A stretch of DNA of 64,000 nucleotides from Panorpa germanica (taxonomy: Eukaryota > Arthropoda > Insecta > Mecoptera > Panorpidae), in NCBI GenBank assembly GCA_963678705.1, contig OY783214.1, forward strand, positions 15,190,001 through 15,254,000, written 5' to 3'. Below the pieces are notes generated by a model. It saw only the letters and a list, made by a program, of their open reading frames with translations, was not told the DNA's origin and did not search any database. This document shows positions 27,101-39,741 of this stretch, piece by piece (position 1 is the stretch's first letter; every line of letters starts with the position of its first letter). A program made the position numbers and the translations under genes.

Positions 27101-30100
27101 TTGTTAATATCTCTTAACATATAAGAAGTTATTAAAAAATAATTGAACATTTGAGGTTCGAGTAACCCACTTTATCAATATATAAATTACACTTTTGTAA
27201 AAATTAAGACATATGACACATGCCCATTCTTGACAGTAAGAACTCACCAAGATTTACTCACGAAATACATAAATATAAAAGTTGCTCTTTTCTTAAAACT
27301 AATTACTTTTGTTCCATTACACCATTTTAATTTTGATTGAAGGATTTTTAATATGTACATTATATCAAGAGACAAGAGGTCGGTCACGCACATCCAGAAA
27401 TTTAATTACAAAACACATTTATTCGTAGTACGGAAATCAAATGATCTTCGCGAAATGGTTAAACGGATAACAAGTTTGTATTTAAAAAGAACATCACGAT
27501 TTCATTTCACTCAAGCCGAGGCGATGGCACGGCGGCGGTGTGTTTGTGTTTGTCAGCAGCAACTCGACTGATCACGATTAGAACTTTTCATCTCAGTGTT
27601 GGCCCTTTCTCATAATAAATCAAACAAATTATTATAGTCAAGCTTTATATTAATCAAACAGACCGTAGCAAATAACGAATACAAATACCGGAATTTTTAA
27701 AACTCAATTGCGGTCCACGCCGGGGTCAACAATACAGCATTTCAAAACTTAGTATTTCTTTTGTAATGGGCTTGCGTCCTTATTTTTTAGTGGTCGATTT
27801 TTCAATTGTTGATTGAAATTGATGTTAATAAATGTATATTGGCGTGTCTATTTTATTAAATATCTAAATGTTGATGGAGATATAGTAATTAAAAGTTTAG
27901 TTTGTAGTTTTAGCGCTAGAAATGATCGGCCATTTGTATGACGTGAAATGCATTTTATAGGTCAGTTATTTGTTGAGTAGGTCAGTGCTGTGGTAATGTT
28001 TTGTAGCTGTTGGTAGTCGAAATAATCAAGCCAAGTCAAAGAATAATAAGTTTTTATTTTATTTAACTCTGTTACGGATAACATAATATTGGAATTTTAT
28101 TGTTCCTTGAAATAGCTATAAATAATATTTGATATTTTGAGCGGAGCAGAGATTTATGAGCTGTAAGGTTGGTAACCTGTAAACTTGTCAGAGTTCTGTC
28201 ACGAATATATCTCTTTTACGCTCTGTTGTATAAAAGAGATAGCAAATAGCGTTTGTGAAGTCACATGTAGTTAGAATGTTGTACAACGTTGAATCCCTTT
28301 AATAATTAAAGAGACAAAATGCCTTTTTTAATTGTTAATATCTCCTAACATATAAGGAGTTATTAAAAAATAATTGAAGTCGACGTGCTTTCCTCTCCTG
28401 TCCACACAAAAGGAGGTCGTGTATGATAACACTTAGCTTTTGGAAATAGACCGACGATAAATAAATAAATCTTTAATATTAAATAGCAAACTATAATACA
28501 TTTCCTATTTTAGATCTTTAGAATTATAAACGAACCTTTTTAAACACACAGAATCATTAAAATATTACATAAAAAAAAAATATTACATTATATTTAATAT
28601 AAATTTTACGTAAACAAAATGAACAGTATATAAGGTAATGTATTCATAATATGTTAAGTGGGATATCTATATTTATAGGTCAAGCACAATCCAACAAAAA
28701 CGTAATTCATGTCAAACATTATCAGCAATCCACTTTATATTTCTAACTTTATCAAGCAAACAGAGCACCCACTTTAAGCCCTGAAGAAATGCATTTACTA
28801 ACTATTTCTTGTGTCCTAATCTAAAGTGCATTTACCTTGGCAGCATCACAACTTATATTAGAAACACACATACCCATGGACACACTGACAGATACATAAA
28901 CACACACACACACAGATAAATAATTGAATCAATGTAGTAATTATAACATTAGAAAAACGAATAAATATTCACCGTTACATTAAAATAGTTGGTATTGATT
29001 CTCTTCGTGCACTAAATAAATAACTACATAGTTTTATATATTAAGAGAATGTTTTTAAAACGTGTATTAATAATTCTTTTGATAGTATACGAGAAAACCA
29101 TCTTAGTTTAACATCGCAGAACTTATGTCATTCATTGTTGTTAAGAAATTAATGTTAACTCACTCAAGGCCCGTTATGAACTGTTTTATTAAATTAAATA
29201 ACTCAAACATACGTCGTAAATAAGTTCTTAACGAAACGTTTGTATTTATAATTACAATTATACAGAACGAACAATGGATTCAAGTGTAAAAGAATAACTG
29301 AAGGATGAACTTTTAATGTTAAAATTATAGGTTATGTATACTTGTGTAATTAAACTTATTTTATTTACTAAAATATTGAGCCGTCTTGATCTGGAGACAT
29401 ATTCATTGTGGTTATACTTATATCTAATTCATTTAAATCTTATGTATGTAGATACAAAATGTTACAACACTGGACGTAAATATATATTATATCAGTAATT
29501 TGAAAGCCTGCGATCGACTTGTTTACTATTGACATAGTAACATAACCCCCTTCAATACTCTATATCGGCAAACATTATAACACAATTAATTAATTTGTAA
29601 ACAATAAACCAAGTACACTTATTAGAAAGTATAAAATAAAATAATACATCACTCTTATTTAATATTACATATTATAAAAATGAATTTAATTCTCAAAGGT
29701 ACTTGCTTTAATGGGCTTGTGTCCTCATTTTTTAGTGGTCGATTTTTCAATTGCTGATTGAAATTGATGTTAATAAATGTGTATTGGCGTGTCTATTTTA
29801 TTAAATATCTAAATGTTGACGGAGATATAATAATTAAAAGTTTGAATTGTAGTTTTAGCGCTAGAAATGGTAGGCCATATTTGTATGACGTGAAATGCAT
29901 TTTAACGTCAGTTATTTGTTGAGTAGGTCAGTGCTGTGGTAATATTCTGCAGCTGTTGGTAGTCAAATAATCAAGTCAAGTCAAAGAATAATAAGTTTTT
30001 ATTTTATTTAACCCTGCTAAGGCAGACATAATATTGGAATTTTATTGTTCCTTGAAATAGCTGTAAATAATATTTGATATTTTGATTTATAAATACATAT

Positions 30101-33100
30101 AGCAGATTTATAATCTGTAAGGTTGGTAACCTTACACAAGGATTGTGATGTCACATGCACTTAGAATGTGTACAACGTTGAATCCCTTTAATAATTAAAG
30201 AGACAAAATGACTTTTTTGATCGTTAATATCTCTTAACATATAAGGAGCTAATAAAAAATAATTAAACATTTGAGGTTCTAGTAACCCACTTTATCAATA
30301 TATAGTACACTTTTATAGAAATTAAGACATAGAACACAAGCCCATTATGAAAATTTATATATATAAATTTGTAGAATCGAAAGCAATACATTTTTATAGT
30401 TACACTCATACGAATACTATAATCAGAAAACTGGTTTCCTTAAGTACTTTATAATTAACAACAAGTACTCATTAAACTTGACCATTATTGCATTTTAAGA
30501 AATAAATCGAAAGTGTACTTGAAATTCATTTAATGTAATAGATTTAATAACAGTTGAAGTTGAGATGAAATTTAGCAATGCCCGATGGTGAATATTTAAA
30601 ATGGTAGATGTAGTTTTGTTATATTTAAATGTATCCTTATTCTGCCTAGTTAGTAAATAATATAGAGGTATACAACATACCCAGGTGGTCGCGAGTCAAG
30701 GACAAATAATCACCAAGTCTAGCAACCCCTTCAAATAATCAAATGAAACTAAATATGCTTTTTTTTTTAATTTTGTTGATAAATTCACCCCATTTATTTT
30801 CGCATTTTGTAAATAATCCATAGCTAGGGTGAATTCAATAGTTTGCTGTTGACAAGTAATGAAAATAAAGTTCTAAAAAAAGATTTGTATGTAGTTGAAA
30901 AATTGAGTAAAACAAAAGTTTCAGTAGAAAATATAAACGCAAAAAAACTAACCTCAAATATGTTAAAACCGATATGAATGAACGGATGGCTATGGGCTAT
31001 GGGCTATGACACATGTTCACTACTTATTTACATATCTAATTTAACTAGACCGTGACGTGTACTCCAGCCCGTGTAACAGTACTCGTAGATTCATCTGGCA
31101 CATAGCACTTTATATAGGAAATGTTCCGACTCACTTATTATCATATCACATTTATTCGTATTATAAAAACTAATGATTTATATAGCTGTCAACTTACGTG
31201 GGCGTTGCTGGATATGGATATCAATCGTTTGATTTGTAAGTGATACATAGCTCCATATTTATATCTCTATTTATCAAACAAACTAAGTTCGTGTTTAAAA
31301 TTAAGGCTATTAATATATATTTGCTATATCGAAAATCGAAATTCTTAATTTAAAATATTGTAAAGGCCTTAGTCGATCAGTATTGCCTAGAGCAGGAGCA
31401 TTTGGTGTAAGTAGAATATAATTAATATAAACGTTCTAGCAAGAAATGTAAATTGATCCGGCATTACAAAAACAGTACACTAGAACATAAATTAAGTATT
31501 TAGAAGTATACCATTTGCATCAATGTCATGTTGTTAATATAAATGCTGTATATTCTATAAATAACAACAAATATCTCTCTAAGATCCGTTTTAGGCCATC
31601 AGATCAGGTCTTCAATCAGATTCATATATGATCTGATCAAGTAAATGACCCAAAATAAACTAATCAATTATTTAAAGTTGATCTACTAAATCCACAGCTA
31701 TAATTTATTTTACATAACCTACAAATTGGTTTTATTGAACTCTAAACACACAAAGTACCAAGTTCTCATCGCATCTATCAATATTTTAAAACGGGAAACC
31801 TCTGCGGCTGACAACGTCATTAATAATTCACCAACTACGACCGTCAGTTAGTCTGTGGGCCAGCGGGGTAGCCAGCGGTGGTGGAAAAAAGGAAAACGTG
31901 GAACAAAGAAACGTTTGAACAAATGAAATGGATACTTTGACTTTGAATGGATATTTTGCACAGGTGCGGGGCACGGTGGAGTCAGGTACCTTCGCATCAT
32001 AAAAATGATTACCCTATTGAATTATAAATTACATTAGCTAAAGAAAAAGAGTTCAATAAATATATAAAGCGCTGATATAAGGTATAAAATATGAATCAAT
32101 GGGAAATTTTAAAACATTACGTATGCTATATACAACGACAAGAATATACATTGATCGGTATCATAGGTAAAATAAGTGAGGCAACATATAGGGACTGCTT
32201 TTGTTATTTCATGTTTTATTTCAGATGCATATTACCTTGGCGTTATGTTTTTAAGTATTATAATATGAAAATATAATCACATAGTATACGATATAACCAT
32301 CTTTGCCGGAACAGTTGTCGAATATCTATAATAGCCTGGATTGCAGAGGTAGTGTTTTTATTACACTGTCGTTTCAGCACCGTTGCGCTGTATTTTACAA
32401 TTTTACATCTGTTTTAGGGTTACCATAATTGCCAAGCTTTGATTCCCGTATCAATTTAGCTCAGTCACATTTTATAGTTGATTTTACTTTTTTAATTACA
32501 TCATTTTCTTTTTTCTCATATTATAAAATTAGGCGAATGCCATTTTAAAATTACAATGACGAATCATTGAATGAATAAAAATTCACAACTATTATACATA
32601 TTACAATTAATACGAAATATAAACTATATATAGAAATCGCGTTGAATTTATTTATTGGTAATTTATAACTTACAGAGAAATGGAGTTTCAAAAATGACAC
32701 TGTGATCGATAGACAGTGCAAAAAAGATTAAAAAATTGCACTGATTCAATAAGTACAGTGCGAAACTTTATACAATAGAACACAATACAATTTAAAGTGC
32801 AGAATTTTTGCCCGGAAATCCAGAGAAACTACATGAGGTAACATTTTCTTAGAAACCAAACCAAATATCGAGTAAAATTAACACTAGATACAATACATTT
32901 TAACATAAATTTACATTACGTAAAATGAAATCCGCTACAAGTTAACAGAGGATGAAAATAAATCTGTAATTTTGCTTCCTGTGAAATTTTCAGAGGCTAT
33001 TATGTATCAGAGAAGTATATAATCTTGAAAACAATTTAATTTGTTTAAACACTAATTAAACAGTTAGTTTGGGGCTCTCCTTGTTGATGTGAAGGATTGT

Positions 33101-36100
33101 ACTATATCCTGTCTAAATTAAAGTAAGTGAAATTTTTTTTGCTCAGATTTCAATCTATCTAGTCCAAAATTGGTTTGGGGCCGCTTTTAATGATAGCCAT
33201 AAGAAATGAGTTATTTTGCACATATGATAACCGTGCATATGATAAGTTTTTAAATATACGTACTAACTTATACAGGTATACGAGCTTCCACACCTTTTGT
33301 GACAAATGATAATGACACATCACAAGACAAAATGATAAGAAGTGCATGTTAACCTACAAAATATTATAATATTTATTTTTATCTGTAACATCACTATCAA
33401 ATAAATCTTGTATACTAATTTTTGAGATGACAGACTAGTTGTTATATATCTCTGGCTATAAATATACAAGAAAGAAACATGCAACTGTCTCAAATATGTA
33501 ACTCGTACCATTTTAGATCCTCCAGTTTCGTCATAAATTAGATTCCTGCACTCATCCATATTGGGGTGTACTGCAGATGTTAAATGCAGTCGTTCTCCTC
33601 ATACAACTTGAACACTTCAACTCAATTAAGTCATTTTCAATAATTCACATTCACATATTTCTGTTTCAGATTTAATAACAATTCAGTATAATAAAAATGG
33701 AATTAATTATTTATTATTTAAAAACACACAGAGACAAATCCGTTTCGTTATAATGGTATTGGGGTTGTGTTTTCACGGCTGCGGGAATTGATCGAGACAC
33801 ACAGGGTTGCATGACTCAACGCGGCGTCGCGAATATCACGAGGGGAGGGGGTGTATGGATCGAGGAGTGGGGATAGATCAATAACCATGGGACGTAGAGG
33901 ATGCTATGGAGGCTACTTGGAGAACCTAGTGCATGCGTACCATTTGAGAGAAAAGAATCCGTAAAAGAATAATAAACAAAAGTGCATGTTCAAGAAGAAA
34001 TATTATTATTTGTGCAATATTTACTAGATACCATGACTTCTACCGAGATTGTTTATCAGTGCACTAGCATTTCTGCCATTTGCAGAAATAACTGACATTG
34101 CCGCTTCTCTTAAACCGTATGCCAGAAACACAAAAACAATTAAAACCAAGAAAAATTAAGTTTAATGGGCTTGTGTCCTATGTCTTAATTTCTATAAAAC
34201 TGTACTATATATTAATAAAGTTGGTTACTAGAACCCCAAATATCCAACTCTTTTTTAATAACTCCTTATGTGTTAGGAGATATTAACAATTAAAAAAGTC
34301 ATTTTGTCTCTTTAATTATTAAACGTATTTAACGTAATAGAACATTCCAAGACATTTGAGACCACGTCCTCTAAGTTGCTATCTCTTTTATACAACAGAG
34401 CGTAAAAGAGTACCCTAATAGTACAGACATGTTACGTCATATATATGGTCGACATCTGCAGCGCTAAAACCACAATTCGAATTTTTAATTACTATATCTC
34501 CGTCAACATTTAGATATTTATTAAAATACATTTATTAACTTCAATTTCAATTAACAATTGTAAAGGTGACCCCTAAAATATGAGTACGCAAGCCCATTTA
34601 AGTTTTCTAAAACACTCTTACTTCTTATTATCAGAATTATCGATGACACATTAAAAATACAGCCCTAAAAACATGCCACCTGACGCGAATCGTACTTTTT
34701 GTACCCTACCAGCTAACCTGATGTGTTTATAACTTATCAGCAATGTACTACAATATGTAATAAACGTCCTGTTACTCTATAACAGACAAAACTTACAAGA
34801 AAGAAAAGGATTCAAGAATCGTTATGCTTTTATACCTTATTGAACATTCTTTTTAATTAAAATTAATCGGTAATTCAGATTACACATAGCCGTTATCCTA
34901 AACAAATATCATTAACCAGATAAATACAAAAGACTTTGATATAGCTACCTACAATTTATTGTCTAAATCCTTTAAATACTGCTTGGAAATATTACCTAGT
35001 AAATAATAAATTTTTAAACTAACGTAGAAAGATTTGTAAAAGAGTAAAGTTCACTAACAAAAGAATATGTATAATAATATTAAAACTTATAACTAATAAA
35101 TTCTAATCTACTTGTATGCGATTTTCAAATTCTTCATAATCCCGTATTATCTGTCACAAAAGATTCATCACACCTGACATGCAGTATATGTTGTACTATA
35201 CTTATATTTTGAAGGTTATATGAACTAAGAGAGAAGCTCAAAAACCGACTAACCTTTTCTTGACCAAAAAACTCCGATTTGAGCTCAAGTAATAGGAAGA
35301 GTTCAGACCTAGTGTTTGGTTGAAGACTGCGGACTTTAGCAAATTCGTAACATAATATATTCTGCTATTGAAATCGCAATCTGCAATACGTTTATTTTAT
35401 ACATTTAAAAATTATGTAGATAGCTTAAATCTCAGGGCTGTATTTAGACATGGTAAATGGTCTCTATCTTCTACAACACAGGATCAATGTAAAGTGAAAT
35501 GATACATATATTTATACGATATCGATCGCATTAATATACGTATCGTAATATCGTATTAATATAAAGATGAGAACAATATTCAAGTTCTAAGTTTTCAAGC
35601 GATGTTCGACAAGTATGCAGATACTGCAATAATTGTGTTTAGAATCATTATGACTAGATAAAATAGATTTCACGTGAAAACAAAGAAGGTTGCGGCCGGA
35701 ATATAATTTTCTAAAACGAATTAGATACAATTGTACCCATATAGAGCACCGCCTTCCATTATTATTCGTACATTTGTACAAATATACATCCAAACTCGAT
35801 AATACAGCGCTGGTCCGGATATCGAGTTCGAAAACACAGCTGTCTCACATTACGCATAAATGATCTCGGGCACTGTGGCGTAGGAGACTAGCAGAAAAAA
35901 TTTATACATAAACAACTGTAAATAAAATCCAAAACCCAGTAAACAATTTGGTGAAGTGTCCCGTTCTGTGACGTTTCTATCACTTCATTGCACTTCAATT
36001 ATAATTCGCATCAACTTTATCTTCATTTGTATTCAGACAGGTGGAGTGGTTTCGCCATTTGTAGCCGATAAAATAGATATTTCATATAAAGGAGTGTGAT

Positions 36101-39100
36101 AAACTGAACTGTAAATGAACTCTTTCATGACAAAGGGCAAAGTGACTCCAAAATGTGTCCTGGGTAATATCTAAATATTACAAATGTACGATCCGTATAA
36201 CAGAGCACCTATTTTTAAACAAGCTATATACAAATAACCATACTAAATTCCTGTGTCAATATTTGAAAAGTGTCTTTTTACTTCGTTTATAGAAATTTAC
36301 CGGTAACTTCCTAAAATATTTAACTTTTGCTATACAATAGAACAACGAAAACAATATAATAGTAAAGCTCCTTTGTTTATACAGATGGAGTTAGTTTTCC
36401 ATTCATCCCTAAAGGGGATTGTATCATATCGCAAGCCTGCAGTCTGCAGCAAGTCTATTGTGTTGAAAGTTTATGTACGCCTTCCTGTTGGAAAGCTCTT
36501 GTCTGATAGACGTGACTAGCTTAGTACGAATACCTATACCAACCATACTGTAAAGTTCGTGCCAAAACACAGAGACGAACTGTGAAGTTAACAGCCCTAT
36601 AACATCATGCCCACGCTTATAAAAACCCGGTAAACACAAAACGTGAAACGTAATATTTTACTCAACATTACGTTTTATTATTTGCCGAAAGTTAACATGT
36701 TTACAATAACAATTTACAAACGAGGAGGCAGAGAGAAGAAGAGAAGGAGATGCAAGTGTGGAAGAGGAGCTAAGGAGAAGGGATAAGGAGATACAGCAAC
36801 AGGAAAGAATAGGAAAAATCGAGAAAAGAAATTACAATACAAGATATAAAAGGATTTGGGAAAGTAATATACCTCAGTACTTAATAGAAAAAGACATAAA
36901 AAACATGTGTGCAAATGTGCAAATCCATTTATTTTCTTTTAGATATTAGGAGAATTGAGGTTTTTGTTTTTGGTTCTGGTAGAAGGATATATATATATAT
37001 TTAAGGATTAAATTGTATTGTACTAAGGCAGGAGAATGTAATGCCAAAAGGTAAAACATAATACCAATTTATTATGTAAACTAACATATTAATCGAAATA
37101 ATATTATGTAAGCTTCTTTTTGTTAAATAAACCTTAAATACATGTAACTGTATCTGTGCTATTTCACCTATTAAAAATAATAAAAAAATATATATATAGA
37201 AAAACATTTATAATCATGTATTTTGTTTTCAATACGCTCATTAGCATGGAATTCTAAGCAAAGATAGTAGAAACCAATACAAATATTGAGGTTATGTAAA
37301 TGTTTCATAATATTAGCGGATAAAACCCATCACTTATGCATTCTATGTGGTACAGAAGTATAGTCCGGTTAAATATAATAAATATGTCATCACACATGAA
37401 TCGTAATTAAGGAAAACGAAAGACAATTGCAGGATGTCATGACAGATAATTGCAGAGCTGCAAAAAACGTACTTTTACTAGAAGCAATAAAAGAATATAA
37501 TTCCAGAAAAACCATAACTGAATGGCTTGTGTCCTCATTTTTTAGTGGTCTATTTTTCAATTGTTGATTGAAATTAATGTTAATAAATGTGTATTGGCGT
37601 GTCTATTTTATTAAATATCTAAATATTGACGGAGATATAGCAATTAAAAGTTTGAATTGTAGTTTTAGCGCTAGAAATGGTCGGCCATATTTGTATGACG
37701 TGAAATGCATTTTAACGTCAGTTATTTGTTGAGTAGGTCACTGCTGTGGTAATGTTCTGTAGCTGTTGGTAGTCGAAATAACCAAGTCAAATCAAAGAAT
37801 AATAAGTTTTTATTTTATTTAACCCTGTTACGGCAGACATAATACTGGAATTGTATTGTTCCTTGAAATAGCTGTAAATAATATTTGATATTTTGATATA
37901 TAAATACATATTGCAGAGATTTATGATCTGTAAGGTTGGTAACCTTACACGAGGATTGTGATCTCACATGCACTTGGAATGTGTACAACGTTGAATCCCT
38001 TTAATAATTAAAGAGACAAAATGACTTTTTTAATTGTTAATATCTCTTAACATATAAGGAGTTATTAAAAAATAATTGAACATTTGAGGTTCTAGTAACC
38101 CACTTTATCAATATATAGTACACTTTTATAGAAATTAAGACATAGGACACAAGCCCATTGGAAACTGATGATATCAACATGATAAATCCGTTGACTGCAC
38201 TTCATAAGTATACTATACAATATTCACCACAATTTAACCTTTGCCCGCATAATAAGACGACATTGAAACCTGCCAACGTCTCAAAATACCACCATATTAT
38301 GTGACAAGACAAAACACCAGACACATCGCCATATCTTATTACAATTTCATTCATGAATCCAGTCCTGTATCTACTATAATTTTTTATTTCACATCAACAA
38401 CTCGGAATACAAGTACTAGAATTTCTGAATAATTTTACAGCGGTTACTTTTACAGTAAAACTAATCAAATTGTATGCAAACGCTGGTTATAAATTGTGTT
38501 ATCGCTGAAAAATAGTGAATGGGTTACAAAAGTCTACACTATATTAGCAGTTATTTCCAAAGTGCGTGCTGGTGTTGAAATTGCGTGAAGGCGTGATACG
38601 TATGAAATGTAATTTGAGAAAATTGATTTTTCTTAATATTTGCATTAAATTTTAAGCAAATATATTCCAAACTTCATATTTTTCAACATAACTCGAACAT
38701 AAAGGCAAATTTCATTTCTTACAAACTTAGCTTTTTATATGTGAAGATATCTGTTAATGAGAAATATAAAAAAAATTATTTGTTTAGTTCCCATTGTGTA
38801 TTTTAGAAGTCACGACGTCTCACAGCCATATGCTGTATGTTCATTATGACATGATGTTCATGATATTAGACGACGTGCATTGCACATATTAAACTGAACA
38901 AAACGTTAATCTGATTGCATGTATATCAGGAGCAAATTGAACAAAAAATGTTATAAGTGAATTATGATGTAATTAATACAAGAGAAGCAGGATTCTAATT
39001 TTGATGCATAATACACGCGTTTGTATAAGTATCCTTACAAAGAATACTTAATGCGATGCGTTACATGCTGATAAGTGGTGTCAACTTCAAGACTCATATG

Positions 39101-39741
39101 ACGTCATTATTCAACAGAGAATAGCATATAGAACAAGGCCTCTAATTGTGATTCTTAGATTTACTCGCAAGATATTTCAAATGATGTAATTCTAAACAAA
39201 TAATAAGAGGCTCATTAAAAAAAAGAAAAGGTTTTTGTTAATCCAAACGATTCATGATTTGATCTAGTATTGGATTCTTTTGTTAAGTAACACTTTTAAA
39301 CATTTTCCCCACACAATAGTACTACTAAAGTTTAATTAAGTGCCAATAAAAGAAACACATTTCTCACGTTTAGAGATATCACAAAACCTCAACCTAAAAA
39401 CAAATCACAAAGTACTCGTAGTTGATTAAATCTCTAACAATGAAAAGAAAAACGGAATTAGAATTTTATTAAAGAAGAATTACATATAACCGCAATTTAA
39501 TTACAATAACTGTACTTCGAAATATCTTTAATCTTTACTCTGTAATAAACAGAGAGACCTGGTCTTATATGTTTCTTATTCTAGTGTTATCTAGATGTTT
39601 TAAAAGTAATGTTACCTTCTTTTTATCAGTCGGTGATGCCTGCTGCTGCATGGCTCGATACGGAGCCGAGGAAGCGTTGGCAGAGGCAGCCAAGGCTCCA
39701 GCCGCTTTCCGGGATACACATTGGCCCATAGATCGCTTGTC
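18107..39741 (-). CDS. sick: sickie / neuron navigator-like protein, central exon block
   Basis: Ten minus-strand exons join in phase: 39741-39616, 24784-24577, 24186-23965, 23881-23309, 22060-21840, 21122-20879, 20640-20272, 20183-19895, 19251-19108 and 18158-18107, giving 816 codons without a stop. The product is low-complexity and Ser/Pro/Asn-rich, as in navigators. Identifying landmarks are the acidic cluster SRTGSLDTLSPCESIASDDL just before SSIDSDRLDSMASGSALHSL, and a basic SxIP site (KKRAHSAIPTS) of the kind that binds EB proteins at microtubule plus ends. In flies sickie acts in axon growth and actin/microtubule control. A 14.8-kb intron separates the first exon from the rest and holds most of the MITEs. 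The 52-nt exon at 18107-18158 is the least certain. The true N-terminus lies upstream of 39741 and was not established. Confidence 0.75.
18478..18855 (+). mobile_element. 5'-truncated non-LTR retrotransposon (LINE) 3' end
   Basis: A 77-codon plus-strand frame (18478-18708, TGA stop) contains IIRIKSNHC...TPAHLYKINIK and a C-x-C-G...LDHIIFE pattern. This is the zinc-knuckle-like C-terminus typical of jockey/R1-related LINE ORF2 proteins. It is followed by a short 3' UTR, an AAATAAATAAATA stretch and a poly-A tail at about 18842-18855. The 5' part is missing, as expected for incomplete reverse transcription. It lies in the intron between the 18107 and 19108 exons, antisense to that gene. Confidence 0.8.
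24321..24435. mobile_element. Short (115-bp) inverted-repeat element
   Basis: It starts ATACAGAGTGAGTGAAAAG and ends AACGTTTAACCATCCTGTAT, whose inverse is ATACAGGATGGTTAAACG. The ends match imperfectly over about 15 bp. It lies in the intron between exons 23965-24186 and 24577-24784. No target duplication was identified. Confidence 0.4.
24927..25340. mobile_element. Possible degenerate hAT-like element
   Basis: The left side reads TAGGGATGGCGATTCTTC, like the ends of a common hAT group. The interior is full of ATCGATTCGAATCG-type palindromes, with matching GAATCGAGATTC-like blocks at 25265-25330. A matching right terminus and target duplication are not visible, so the element is broken or wrongly bounded. 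Confidence 0.35.
26583..27228 (+). mobile_element. AATGGGCTTGTGTCCT MITE, copy 3 (full)
   Basis: A 646-bp full copy with ends AATGGGATTGTGTCC and GACACATGCCCATT, each one or two substitutions from the family consensus. It has the same internal order as the other full copies. It lies in the same orientation as, and 537 bp before, copy 4. Confidence 0.9.
27765..28378 (+). mobile_element. AATGGGCTTGTGTCCT MITE, copy 4 (variant, right end lost)
   Basis: The left terminus AATGGGCTTGCGTCCT is intact, and family similarity ends abruptly at AAAAATAATTGAA (28378), so the right terminal repeat is missing. In place of the usual TTACACAAGGATTGTGATG it carries an extra segment of about 80 bp (28181-28258). 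That segment contains the hairpin ATCTCTTTTA...TAAAAGAGAT and is otherwise seen only in copy 6. Confidence 0.88.
29710..30346 (+). mobile_element. AATGGGCTTGTGTCCT MITE, copy 5 (full)
   Basis: A 637-bp full copy with ends AATGGGCTTGTGTCCTC and AGAACACAAGCCCATT. The interior is very close to copies 7 and 8. No clean target duplication is visible next to it. Confidence 0.92.
31389..31530. repeat. Diverged dispersed repeat, copy 2
   Basis: Partner of the repeat at about 4420-4550. The shared core is AAATTGATCCGGCATTACAA followed by a block ending CAGTACAC, with GAGCAGG upstream and ACCATTT downstream in both copies. Both lie inside introns of the sickie-like gene. Confidence 0.45.
34164..34598 (-). 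mobile_element. AATGGGCTTGTGTCCT MITE, copy 6 (reverse, internally deleted)
   Basis: A 435-bp copy in reverse orientation with both termini (AATGGGCTTGTGTCCTATG and GTACGCAAGCCCATT). The middle, with the TAGGTCAGTGCTGTGGTAAT block, is deleted. It carries the same extra hairpin segment as copy 4 (ATCTCTTTTATACAACAGAG region, 34380-34410). TAAGTTT flanks it on both sides (34157-34163 and 34599-34605), the clearest target duplication for the family (7 bp, or 8 bp if the terminal T is counted outside). Confidence 0.9.
35935..36164 (-). mobile_element. MITE, CCCAGTAAACA family, copy 2 (reverse)
   Basis: A 230-bp element from CCCAGTAAACAATTTGGTG to ACTCCAAAATGTGTCCTGGG. It is in inverted orientation to, and clearly similar throughout to, the copy at 59641-59894, including the GTTCGCATCAACTTTATCTTC and CAGGTGGAGT blocks. 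No coding capacity. Confidence 0.8.
36626..37151. mobile_element. CCCGGTAAACACA repeat with internal insertion
   Basis: The left end (CCCGGTAAACACAAAACGTG, then ATTACGTTTTATTATTT) and right part (TTAAATAAACCTTAAATACATGTAACTGT) match the 210-bp element at 43122-43331. The last 10-12 bp have diverged and about 300 bp of unrelated sequence sits in the middle, including the GA-rich LINE-like fragment at 36721-36911. Confidence 0.55.
36721..36911 (+). pseudogene. LINE ORF C-terminal fragment (degenerate)
   Basis: A plus-strand frame encodes a charged helix EELRRRDKEIQQQERIGKI followed by NYNTRYKRIWESNIPQYL. The N-Y-N-x-x-Y-K...I-P-x-Y-L pattern is common near the C-terminus of some insect non-LTR retrotransposon polyproteins. 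No other retrotransposon part is present, so it is a fragment caught inside another repeat. The assignment rests on a short pattern. Confidence 0.45.
37521..38159 (+). mobile_element. AATGGGCTTGTGTCCT MITE, copy 7 (full)
   Basis: A 639-bp full copy with ends AATGGCTTGTGTCCTC (one G deleted) and TAGGACACAAGCCCATT. The interior is nearly the family consensus, so this is a relatively young copy. Confidence 0.92.

Larger units (their letters stand above)
24785..39615 (-). other. 14.8-kb intron of the sickie-like gene
   Basis: No coding exon is supported here. It carries five copies of the AATGGGCTTGTGTCCT MITE, a CCCAGTAAACA MITE, a CCCGCTAAACAC-type repeat with a LINE fragment, and a possible hAT remnant near 24.93-25.34 kb. 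Local GC-richer islands sit in otherwise AT-rich DNA at about 27480-27570, 31790-31990 and 33730-33960. They could be alternative first exons or enhancers, but none has a convincing start plus donor. A (CA)n microsatellite lies at about 28900-28915. Confidence 0.5.

Noticed and set aside
36714..36914. Minus-strand frame opposite the GA-rich LINE fragment
   Set aside because: It is a Phe/Leu/Pro-rich mirror of a GA-rich stretch with no features of its own.
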